64,000 bases of DNA from CAWJTN01 sp963845895 (GTDB lineage: Bacteria > Patescibacteriota > Microgenomatia > UBA1406 > GWC2-37-13). The translations under genes were made by a program, and so were the position numbers. The notes under the pieces are model-generated. The model did not search any database. It saw only the letters and a program-made list of their open reading frames with translations, and was not told the DNA's origin. The stretch covers positions 496,001 to 560,000 of the forward strand of contig CAWJTN010000001.1 of NCBI GenBank assembly GCA_963845895.1, written 5' to 3'. How positions within the stretch are numbered: the stretch's first letter is position 1; the number at the start of each line of letters is the position of its first letter. Positions 32,390 to 39,782 of the stretch are shown here, piece by piece.

Positions 32390-33310
32390 CTAAAAGACAT
32401 AGATTATCCCAATTAAAATCAGCCCCCATAAAAAAATCGTTATTATCAGAGGTTTGTCTGTAGTTATAACTTTTTCTGGCCTTTCCCCCAGTTCTTTCTC
32501 ATAAAGAAGTTGGGCGTAGCGGGAAATTCCGTATACCACTAAGGGAATTGTTATCATCATCCACCGCCTTATTTCAAATGTAGGAAAATAGTCTGCGATA
32601 GTTTTTGAAAAAAAAGTAGGTATGTCGGGTGGTTTTTCAACATAAGTGTAAAAGGCGTAGGCTAGGATTGTTCCTGTAGCAAATGTGTTTGTGAGAAAGT
32701 CTAAAAGATGTTCTTTGTAGCTATCCAGAGATTCTCTTGAGTCTACTCCTTGACCCACCAACTCTGCGTGTCTCTTAACGGTTGCTATAAAAAGTGATCC
32801 AAAAAATATTGTATAAAGAAGCCATATTGGAATATGATAACCTGTCGCCACCTCACCTGAGAAGGTCCTAATCATGAAAGAAAGAGAGATGGCAAAAATA
32901 TCAACAACCGGATGTTTTTTAAGATAGAGAGAGTAAAAAAAGTGAAGAAGAATAAAAACAAGACTTAGCAAAAAAAATGGGATTGAAAAAAATAAAGATG
33001 CAATTAAAGAAACTAAAGTTAAAACAAAAACTAAAAAAGTTGCTTCAGGTATGGTCATCTCACCGGATGCAATCGGTCTGAATTTTTTTACCGAATGCTT
33101 TCTATCATAGGGAAAATCGATGATGTCATTTAAAACATATGAGGTTGATGATAGTAAACAAAATATTATAAAAGCGTAAAAAGATTTGACAAAAAGGTCT
33201 TGCTCAAAAAGTTTGCCTGTAACGACTATCGCCGTAAAAACAACCAAATTCTTTATCCACTGATTTATCCGGAGAGCTCGGAGTAGGATTTTGATCTTTT
33301 TTAGGTTCAT
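32390..33310 (-). CDS. UbiA-family prenyltransferase (decaprenyl-phosphate phosphoribosyltransferase-like)
   Basis: Eight or nine transmembrane helices with the two Asp-rich motifs: NDIIDFPYDRKH (first) and LYLKKHPVVDIFAI-type second loop. RINQWIKN near the N-terminus is typical of the DprE-pathway enzyme that transfers phosphoribose to polyprenyl phosphate for arabinose-type wall glycans. It could equally serve another polyprenyl acceptor. ATG at 33310; the gene is divergent from the sugar isomerase gene 46 bases away. Confidence 0.85.
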   Translation of the reverse strand: MNLKKIKILLRALRINQWIKNLVVFTAIVVTGKLFEQDLFVKSFYAFIIFCLLSSTSYVLNDIIDFPYDRKHSVKKFRPIASGEMTIPEATFLVFVLTLVSLIASLFFSIPFFLLSLVFILLHFFYSLYLKKHPVVDIFAISLSFMIRTFSGEVATGYHIPIWLLYTIFFGSLFIATVKRHAELVGQGVDSRESLDSYKEHLLDFLTNTFATGTILAYAFYTYVEKPPDIPTFFSKTIADYFPTFEIRRWMMITIPLVVYGISRYAQLLYEKELGERPEKVITTDKPLIITIFLWGLILIGIIYVF

Positions 33311-33356
33311 CTGTATATATTGAATTATACTATTTTTTGAGGTAACATGATAACCT

Positions 33357-34430
33357 ATGATCAACCTTGATGATCAAAATGCGATTCTTAAAACTCAAGA
33401 AGGAAATACAGTATTACGCTCTGTTGACAATCTACCAAAACAACTCCAACAATCGTTTTCAGAATCATTAAAATTAACTTTTCCTAATGAATACCGAAAA
33501 GTCAAAAACGTTGTGGTTTGTGGCATGGGAGGATCACAATGGCCTGCCCGTATTGTAAAATCTCTTTTTAAGGAAAACATTCACGTTCCGTATGTTGTCA
33601 ACAGCGATTACTCGCTTCCTGGATTTGTAAATGAAGATACATTGGTAATTCTTTCCTCTTATTCCGGAACAACCGAAGAATCTATTTTTGCCGGGGAAAG
33701 AGCAAAAGAGTTAGGTGCAAAACTTACAGGCATAACTTCGGGAGGGGAAATCGCGAAGTTTCTAAAAAAACTGAATGTCCCTGTTTACGTCTTTAATCCA
33801 AAGTATAATCCCTCAAATCAACCTCGTATTGGTTTTGGATATGGTGTCGGCGGGCATCTTGGTTTGTTAACTAATTTAGGACTTATAGATTTAAACAAAA
33901 AAACTATAGTTAAGACTTTGAAAAAAATGCCTGATCTTGTTGCAGAATTTAATATTGATATTCCAACTTCTAAAAATCCAGCTAAGCAGTTGGCTAAAAA
34001 ACTTTACCAGAAATATCCTTATTACATTGTTGCAGAATTTTTGACTGGTCTTGGAAATGCAATCCAAAACCAAACAAACGAAACCGCAAAATCAATTTCT
34101 TCTTTTAGAGTCATCCCCGAACTAAATCATCACTTAATGGAAGGACTTAAGTTTCCGGACTTACATAAAAAAATAGCCACTTTTGCATTGTTTTATTCAG
34201 AATTTTATTCATCTCCGATCAAAAAACGTTTCAATATCACTAAAGATGTAGTAGAAAAAAATAAGATTGAAACCGTCTGGATTGAGCTTAAAGGTAAAAA
34301 TAAACTCGAACAAGCCCTTTATATGATGGCGTTAGGAAGTTATATGTCAATGTATCTTGCCGCTCTCTACGGTCAGGATCCCTCTGCGATTCCCTATGTA
34401 GATTATTTCAAAAAAAGATTAAAGGAATAA
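33357..34430 (+). CDS. Bifunctional phosphoglucose/phosphomannose isomerase
   Basis: A 357-residue SIS-fold enzyme of the PGI/PMI family that interconverts glucose-6-phosphate, fructose-6-phosphate and mannose-6-phosphate. Features: CGMGGSQWPARI (first SIS loop), LSSYSGTTEESIFAGE (phosphate-binding Ser/Thr), FRVIPELNHHLMEG (catalytic Glu/His) and the C-terminal IPYVDYFKKRL. It would feed mannose and other sugar nucleotides to surface glycan synthesis. Confidence 0.92.
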   Translation: MINLDDQNAILKTQEGNTVLRSVDNLPKQLQQSFSESLKLTFPNEYRKVKNVVVCGMGGSQWPARIVKSLFKENIHVPYVVNSDYSLPGFVNEDTLVILSSYSGTTEESIFAGERAKELGAKLTGITSGGEIAKFLKKLNVPVYVFNPKYNPSNQPRIGFGYGVGGHLGLLTNLGLIDLNKKTIVKTLKKMPDLVAEFNIDIPTSKNPAKQLAKKLYQKYPYYIVAEFLTGLGNAIQNQTNETAKSISSFRVIPELNHHLMEGLKFPDLHKKIATFALFYSEFYSSPIKKRFNITKDVVEKNKIETVWIELKGKNKLEQALYMMALGSYMSMYLAALYGQDPSAIPYVDYFKKRLKE

Positions 34431-34437
34431 AAACTTC

Positions 34438-34831
34438 TTTGTCATTCCGAGCGATGATTTTTGAAGTCGAGGAATCTATTTTATATTAGACTAAGGTCTT
34501 TCCATGTAGGATTAATAGTTTTTATTAGAAATTCCTTCTTTTCTCTTCTCCAATTTTTGAGTTGTTTTTCTCTTGCTATTGCTTCTTTTACATCTTTAAA
34601 TTCCTCATAATAAACTACCTTTGTGCATTTATATTTCTTAGAGAATCCTTCAACCAAACCTAATTTATGCTCATAAATTCTTCTTTTTAAATTATTGGTT
34701 ACACCTAAATATAGTGTTCCACTTGAACTAGCCATAATGTAAATGTAGTAATTGTATCTTTTCATCATTTATTGACGGTTTTAAGGGATTCCTCCACGCG
34801 TTCACTTCGTTCGTTTGGTCGGAATGACAAA
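34438..34831. mobile_element. GIY-YIG mini-element with 13-bp terminal inverted repeats
   Basis: TTTGTCATTCCGA (34438-34450) and TCGGAATGACAAA (34819-34831) are perfect inverted copies; inside them GAGGAATC (34469-34476) and GATTCCTC (34787-34794) are also inverted. The only gene within the 394 bases is a GIY-YIG nuclease. The ends match solo repeats such as 23448-23483. Confidence 0.65.
34481..34768 (-). CDS. Small GIY-YIG nuclease (UPF0213/YhbQ type)
   Basis: A 95-residue nuclease: YYIYIMASSSGTLYLGVTNNLKRRIYEH contains the GIY-YIG-equivalent pair and catalytic Arg, and VVYYEEFKDVKEAIAREKQLKNW the Glu region. It is related to the copy at 30327-30620 but clearly diverged. It lies inside 13-base terminal inverted repeats, filling most of the element. 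Confidence 0.88.
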   Translation of the reverse strand: MMKRYNYYIYIMASSSGTLYLGVTNNLKRRIYEHKLGLVEGFSKKYKCTKVVYYEEFKDVKEAIAREKQLKNWRREKKEFLIKTINPTWKDLSLI

Positions 34832-34837
34832 CGTTAT

Positions 34838-35320
34838 CTATAATTTATATCCAATCTTCCTCAAAAATTCTTTTCTTTCTTTTATGTCTTTTTCATTTTC
34901 AACTCCGAGCGGTGAACCGCCATCGATGACTCCTAGTATTCCCCTACCCTGCTTTGTTTCGGCAACTATTACTTCAACAGGGTTTGCGGTTGCGCAATAA
35001 ATATTGACAATTTCTGAAATATTTTTTATCTGATTTAAAACATTTATAGGAAATGCATTTTTTAAGAATATAAAAAGAGAGTGACCCGTTCCAACTTTTT
35101 TTGCATTTTCTGTCGACAACTTAATCATCTCATTATCGGTTCCAGCAACCCTAATTTTTCTGGGGCCTGACGACTCACAAAAGGCCAACCCAAACTTTAT
35201 CCCGGGAACTGCCTCAACTAAAGTTTCATAAACATCCTCAACGGTTTTAATAAAATGCGACTGGGCAAGAATAAAGTTTACTTCTGCTGGCTTTCTGATT
35301 TTAACCGACAGTAGCTTCAT
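34838..35320 (-). CDS. Adenosine-specific kinase-like protein (DUF355)
   Basis: A 160-residue protein matching the archaeal/bacterial adenosine-specific kinase family: N-terminal ILAQSHFIKTVEDVYE, FGLAFCESSGPRKIRVAGTD, GTGHSLFIFLKNAFPINVLNQIK, and IYCATANPVEVIVAETKQGRGILGVIDG near the end. An archaeal homologue was assigned adenosine kinase activity; the physiological role here is inferred. The length is normal. Confidence 0.85.
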   Translation of the reverse strand: MKLLSVKIRKPAEVNFILAQSHFIKTVEDVYETLVEAVPGIKFGLAFCESSGPRKIRVAGTDNEMIKLSTENAKKVGTGHSLFIFLKNAFPINVLNQIKNISEIVNIYCATANPVEVIVAETKQGRGILGVIDGGSPLGVENEKDIKERKEFLRKIGYKL

Positions 35321-35332
35321 ATATATGTATTA

Positions 35333-35848
35333 TTATAATCCATATTTCTGGAAAATCTCCTCAAAAGGCTCTTCCCTTAATATCTTTTGCAGCAGATGTT
35401 CATCAATTCCAAACCAGGCTTTCTTCTGTAAACCAATATGCTCATATCCCCTTTTTCTATAAAATTCTACATTCTTCTGGCTCTCGGTATGAAAAAATAA
35501 ATAGTGAAATTTGTGTTTTATAGCCCATTTTTCTCCCTCACTTAAAAGCTTTGTTCCAAGGCCTTTTTTTCTATATTGTTTATCTACTAATAACCACTCA
35601 AACTCAGCAACTCCACCGCTATGCCCGTAAATAGTTAAAGCACCAATCAACTCATTTTTACTGTAAGCTCTTAAAACACAATTTCTTTTCTTCTTAATAA
35701 ATCTCTTAAAAAATTTCTCATTAAATAAATGCTCTACATAAATTCTCGTGACACGTGGTCTATATTCCGGAAAATCCTCTGTAAGAACTTCATTAAAAAG
35801 TTCCAGGAACTTAGGAAGATCTTTTTTTGTAAGTTTTCTAATTTTCAT
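35333..35848 (-). CDS. GNAT-family N-acetyltransferase
   Basis: A 171-residue GNAT protein. The acetyl-CoA loop is YRKKGLGTKLLSEGE (R-x-x-G-x-G), preceded by EFEWLLVDKQ and followed by LFFHTESQKNVEFYRKRGYEHIG, the standard motifs A and B. The acceptor substrate cannot be told. TATAAT is 7 bases upstream of ATG; the preceding gene ends 8 bases away, so this promoter lies in a very short gap. Confidence 0.85.
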   Translation of the reverse strand: MKIRKLTKKDLPKFLELFNEVLTEDFPEYRPRVTRIYVEHLFNEKFFKRFIKKKRNCVLRAYSKNELIGALTIYGHSGGVAEFEWLLVDKQYRKKGLGTKLLSEGEKWAIKHKFHYLFFHTESQKNVEFYRKRGYEHIGLQKKAWFGIDEHLLQKILREEPFEEIFQKYGL

Positions 35849-35855
35849 ACCTCTA

Positions 35856-35861
35856 ATTATA
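35856..35861 (-). promoter_or_regulatory. -10 hexamer TATAAT for the GNAT gene
   Basis: The hexamer ends 7 bases before the minus-strand ATG at 35848 and overlaps the upstream stop region. Confidence 0.5.
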
Positions 35862-37227
35862 TCAACTCACTTACCTCTCTCCCCAACTTCACGGCATAGT
35901 TTGTCCCCCGGTCATAGGGATAGGTCATATCTAGATTGGCAATGAAGAAGTTTTTTACCGGAGTAATAAAATCTGGTTTGTTTTTCACAAAATTTTTATC
36001 AAAAATCGGCTGGGCAAAAGGCCCCTTGAAGAGAAACGAATTTGGAATTTGAAGTTTGAAATTTGAAATTTTATATAAATATGGTAAAACAAATTTTAAT
36101 AATTCTCCAGCTTCCATCTTCCATATTCTATCTTCTAAGTTAACGTACCAGCCAACATAACAAATGTGTTTTCCTCCGTAATATTTCTTATCAATAAAAT
36201 TTGTCTGCTGGCAGAGAATCATTATTGGAATTTCTTTTGCACAAATATTCAACCAATAAGTTTTTTCTAAAATCGGTTGTTTGGTTTCTAAAATTAAATC
36301 AACCGCATGTAGATATTCAATTTTTTTTAATTGGCCCAAATAGTTTTGTGGAAATAAATTTTCTCCCAATTTAGCAATAATCGGGGTCGGTAGAGTTGAA
36401 ATCACCAATTCAAACTCTTCGTTGTTAATCACAAATTTACTTCCCTTTTTTCGTAAATCGTTAATCACAGTTACTTTTTTAATTTTCACTTTATTATCAA
36501 TAAGTTTTTTTTCAATAAAATCTGTGAGTGCTTGAAATCCTCCCTCAATATAGCCTAAACTTTTCTCTCTTTTTTTAATCCTTGCCCAGATAAAAGAGGC
36601 TAAAATATTTTCCGCATATTTACCGAACTTTTTCCGAAAAAGCTCTTGCCACAAGACTTTCCATGCCTCATCCCCCATGGATTTCCTTAAAAATTCTTCG
36701 GCAGTTTGCTTCTCGTAACTTGATAGAAACGGCGACAGTTTTAGAAATGTCAGTACAAATCCTGCCCGGACTTTTTCAGGCAAAGAGAGTAGGGGAAAGC
36801 GTAAAAAATCTTGCGGGTTATCTAAGGGAAATATACGGTAATTATTTTGATAGTTAGAAAACGAAGATACCTGTTTTGAGCTCTTAAGGAGCCGATGATT
36901 TTGGAGGGGTGTTCCTACAGAGTCGAAAAACATGGTGTCGAGTTTTCTATTCTTATTCAATTCATAAAGCGACGCCGTTTCGGGTGATTTAAAAAAAATT
37001 CCTTTAAATTCAATTTGATCTGCAAAGTTTAAAATATCATCTTCACTTGATAAGAGATGATGATATACCTTCTCCAGATACCAATCCCAATTCTCGCTTT
37101 TAAACCCAACCGCCAAACCTCCTAATGTTTTTTCTTTTTCAAAAAGAGTAACCTTGTATCCTTTTTTTGCCAAATAATAAGCAGCAGACAATCCAGTATA
37201 TCCGCCACCCAAAACTGCAACCTTCAT
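35857..37227 (-). CDS. FAD-dependent oxidoreductase (protoporphyrinogen-oxidase/desaturase-like)
   Basis: The N-terminus KVAVLGGGYTGLSAAYYLAKKGYKVTLFEKE is a dinucleotide-binding GxGxxG fold with the ribose-binding Glu; LGGLAVGF follows, and FIANLDMTYPYDRGTNYAVKLGREV is the C-terminal FAD motif. This group oxidises or isomerises sugars, carotenoids or porphyrins; no haem pathway is nearby, so a glycan or lipid role is more likely. A segment near residues 385-397 (KISNFKLQIPNSF) is coded by an AT-rich repeat (about 36039-36078), which may be an in-frame insertion. Confidence 0.85.
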   Translation of the reverse strand: MKVAVLGGGYTGLSAAYYLAKKGYKVTLFEKEKTLGGLAVGFKSENWDWYLEKVYHHLLSSEDDILNFADQIEFKGIFFKSPETASLYELNKNRKLDTMFFDSVGTPLQNHRLLKSSKQVSSFSNYQNNYRIFPLDNPQDFLRFPLLSLPEKVRAGFVLTFLKLSPFLSSYEKQTAEEFLRKSMGDEAWKVLWQELFRKKFGKYAENILASFIWARIKKREKSLGYIEGGFQALTDFIEKKLIDNKVKIKKVTVINDLRKKGSKFVINNEEFELVISTLPTPIIAKLGENLFPQNYLGQLKKIEYLHAVDLILETKQPILEKTYWLNICAKEIPIMILCQQTNFIDKKYYGGKHICYVGWYVNLEDRIWKMEAGELLKFVLPYLYKISNFKLQIPNSFLFKGPFAQPIFDKNFVKNKPDFITPVKNFFIANLDMTYPYDRGTNYAVKLGREVSELI

Positions 37228-37233
37228 GGCTTT

Positions 37234-37239
37234 ATTATA
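37234..37239 (-). promoter_or_regulatory. -10 hexamer TATAAT for the FAD oxidoreductase gene
   Basis: The hexamer ends 6 bases before the minus-strand ATG at 37227. Confidence 0.6.
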
Positions 37240-37260
37240 CCAATATAAATTACCGCATTA

Positions 37261-38262
37261 TTAACGCGGATTCTCCGCAGAAGTTAGCGGTTTTGCCCCG
37301 GTAATTTCAATAAGCGCTGTTTCCAAAAAAAGAGTAACCGGTATAGCCAAAAGTGCCCCTGTTATCCCGCCAATTCTTCCTCCAATAAGAAGAGCCAGAA
37401 GTGTAATTATTGGATTCATGCCAACAACCTTCTTCATAACAATTGGTACTAATATATTGTTTTCAAGCTGCTGAACAATAAAATACAGAACTAGGGCAGA
37501 GACGCCAAGTAGATTGGAAGTAGAAAAACCTATCAAAATTGCAGGAATTGCCGATAAAATCGGACCAAGATTTGGCACAATTTCCAAAAGTCCAGCCAAA
37601 ACAGCCAATGCCAGGGCGAACTTCATTGATATCAAACTTAATCCAATAAAAGTCATCACCCCAACTGCAGTCATCAAAGTAATCTCTCCCCAGAACCAGT
37701 AATTTAATCTTTTTTCAGCTAAATTGAAAATCTCCAAAGTTCGTTTAACTCGAACATCCTTCGGGTCTAGAAATGTTGTCAGCATTTTTTTAACAACATC
37801 CTCCTCCAAAAGAAAATAAAAACCAAAAAATAGCGTGGTCAACAAAAAGAAAGCGTTAGAAAGTACTCCTCCCAAAACTGTAAAAAACTGGTTTGCTATA
37901 TTTGGAATATATTGAAAAAGAGATTGAAAGTTAAAGTAATCAATTGGGTTTGGAACAGCTTTTTGAATTATTGAAGGAAGCGACCTGAAAAGAAGTGTGC
38001 TCTCACCTATAAGTGGGGGCAAGATCAAAAACAAAAGATAAAATAATCCTACTACAAAAAATAGATAAACCAAAAGTGTTGCCAAAATCCTGGGTACTTT
38101 TCTTTTTTCAAAAAAAACAACGTAAGGCTTAAGGGCGCTCATAATTATAAAGGCAATAAAAAGAGAAAAAACTATATCTTTTATATTCCAAATGAAAATT
38201 ATAAGTAAAATAAAAAAGACTGCAAAAACAATTGTTTTCCAAGAAATTTCAACCTTTTGCAT
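37261..38262 (-). CDS. AI-2E family transporter (PerM/YdiK-like)
   Basis: An integral membrane protein with about eight helices in the AI-2E exporter/PerM pattern: paired N-terminal helices, a long middle segment (IIQKAVPNPIDYFNFQ...), and the conserved end ILVPIVMKKVVGMNPIITLLALLIGGRIGGITGALLAIP. Substrates vary in the family and include AI-2 and ions, so none is assigned. ATG at 38262 (MQKVEISWK) is chosen; the gene ends 33 bases before the oxidoreductase start. Confidence 0.88.
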   Translation of the reverse strand: MQKVEISWKTIVFAVFFILLIIFIWNIKDIVFSLFIAFIIMSALKPYVVFFEKRKVPRILATLLVYLFFVVGLFYLLFLILPPLIGESTLLFRSLPSIIQKAVPNPIDYFNFQSLFQYIPNIANQFFTVLGGVLSNAFFLLTTLFFGFYFLLEEDVVKKMLTTFLDPKDVRVKRTLEIFNLAEKRLNYWFWGEITLMTAVGVMTFIGLSLISMKFALALAVLAGLLEIVPNLGPILSAIPAILIGFSTSNLLGVSALVLYFIVQQLENNILVPIVMKKVVGMNPIITLLALLIGGRIGGITGALLAIPVTLFLETALIEITGAKPLTSAENPR

Positions 38263-38288
38263 GGATATGGATATAGTATAGCAATTCG

Positions 38289-38984
38289 TCAACCTTTAGC
38301 AAGAGATAGGGCAAAAACTTTTGCTGCACCATTTAGTTTTAAAGTCCTAGCCGCTTCTTTAATTGTAGAGCCGCTAGTAACAACATCGTCAACCAATATA
38401 TAACTTCTACCCATCACTTTATTTTTATCAATTACAGAAAAAGCTCCTTTCAAATTTTGATATCTACCAAGATTTTTCTCGATTTGGGCTTGAGAAAGGG
38501 TTTCTTTATCTCTTTTTATAACATCTGATAGTTGGAGTCCTAATGATTTCATGAAATACTCGCTTATTAGTTTTGCCTGATTGAAGCCCCGTTCCCTTAA
38601 TCTATTGGCGTGTAGAGGAATCGGGTTGACATAAAGGGATGAAGGACTTATTGAAAAAATTTTATAAAACTTCAGCCTATTTAATGCTTCAGGCTTTATC
38701 ACTTGACAAAGTTCTAACCAGATATCTGTAGCTAATCTGTATTTTATATTTTTTATTATTTTTTTTAGCAGATTGTTGTAGAGCAGAATACTAAGAAAGC
38801 CGTCTATTCCATTTATTCTTTGACAGCCAGGATGGGTAAGACCATGTAGACTAGGCCGACCACAATAAAGGCAAACTTCCTTCTCGATATAGTACAAATT
38901 ATTTTGACATTTTAGGCAAATATAAGCGCCTAGAAAACCACAACCTAAGCAAAATTTTGGAAACAACAAGTCTTTGAAAGACAT
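38289..38984 (-). CDS. comFC: ComF-family phosphoribosyltransferase-like protein
   Basis: A zinc-finger N-terminus (CLGCGFLGAYICLKCQ...CLYCGRPS...GC) precedes a phosphoribosyltransferase fold with the PRPP loop YILVDDVVTSGSTIKEAA and NPIPLHANRLRERGFNQAKLI. ComFC helps take up DNA for transformation in other bacteria. Whether this cell has a competence system cannot be told from the window. It may be coupled to the transporter gene downstream. Confidence 0.9.
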   Translation of the reverse strand: MSFKDLLFPKFCLGCGFLGAYICLKCQNNLYYIEKEVCLYCGRPSLHGLTHPGCQRINGIDGFLSILLYNNLLKKIIKNIKYRLATDIWLELCQVIKPEALNRLKFYKIFSISPSSLYVNPIPLHANRLRERGFNQAKLISEYFMKSLGLQLSDVIKRDKETLSQAQIEKNLGRYQNLKGAFSVIDKNKVMGRSYILVDDVVTSGSTIKEAARTLKLNGAAKVFALSLAKG

Positions 38985-39310
38985 AGTAAAATATTAAAAA
39001 TTTGTTTCTAAAATTTTAAGAAATAATTAATCTATAAGTCAATGGAGTATAAGCCACAAACTATTATTTTTTTTCCTTTTTTTTAATAAAAAATTACTTT
39101 TATATTAATAAAATATCTATTATTAAATGTCCCAATATTTCGATGTCTTTTTATCATTCCGTTCAAATAAATTACCGGACTTCAATCTTCTTAGATTTTT
39201 ATGAAGTTTGTGAGGCTAATTTTTTACCTGATATATTTTGTTATTATTTTGACATCTTGAATTACTACCATTAGTGTTCTAAATTTGAAAGTGGCACAAG
39301 ATGTAAATAT
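38985..39310. other. 326-base AT-rich spacer before nrdR
   Basis: No open frame of interest is seen. The only notable signal is a TTGACA (39248-39253) with a poorly matched -10 (TAGTGT) 17 bases later, which may be the promoter of the nrdR-nrdJ group. No clear NrdR box was found by eye. Confidence 0.4.
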
Positions 39311-39757
39311 ATGTTTTGTATTTTTTGCAAACACAGAGACACAGAAGTCATTGAGACAAGATTGTCAGAAGATGGAGCGGCAATCAGAAGAAGAAGACAG
39401 TGTCCAAAATGCCAAAAGAGATTTACCACCTATGAAAGAGTAGAGGAACTGCCCATACTGGTAATTAAAAGAGACGGAAAAAGGGAGAGATTTAACAGAG
39501 AAAAGTTGCGTGGAGGAATTTTAAAGTCTTGTGAAAAAACAACTGTCTCTGCAGATCAGGTAGAGCAGATCGTTTCAGGGGTTGAAGAGGAGTTGAAACA
39601 GCAAGATTCGACAGAAGTGGAAAGTAAGCTAATAGGAAATCTAGTTGCAAAACAATTGAAAAAAATTGATAAAATAGCCTACATTCGTTTTGCGTCGGTT
39701 TTCAGACGGTTTGTAGACGTAGAGGATTTTGAGAAAGAAGTAAAAAAATTATTATAA
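39311..39757 (+). CDS. nrdR: Transcriptional repressor NrdR
   Basis: NrdR senses ATP/dATP and represses ribonucleotide reductase genes. The zinc ribbon (MFCIFCKHRDT...RQCPKCQKRFTTYERVE) is intact and is followed by the ATP-cone (LVIKRDGKRERFNREKLRGGI, about residues 50-135). 149 residues, full length. It directly precedes the reductase gene it should control, with 25 bases between. Confidence 0.96.
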   Translation: MFCIFCKHRDTEVIETRLSEDGAAIRRRRQCPKCQKRFTTYERVEELPILVIKRDGKRERFNREKLRGGILKSCEKTTVSADQVEQIVSGVEEELKQQDSTEVESKLIGNLVAKQLKKIDKIAYIRFASVFRRFVDVEDFEKEVKKLL

Positions 39758-39782
39758 AATTTATAACTATTATAACCGTTAT

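Noticed and set aside
39001..39310. NrdR boxes upstream of nrdR/nrdJ
   Set aside because: No pair of the expected 16-base boxes could be found by eye, so none is annotated.
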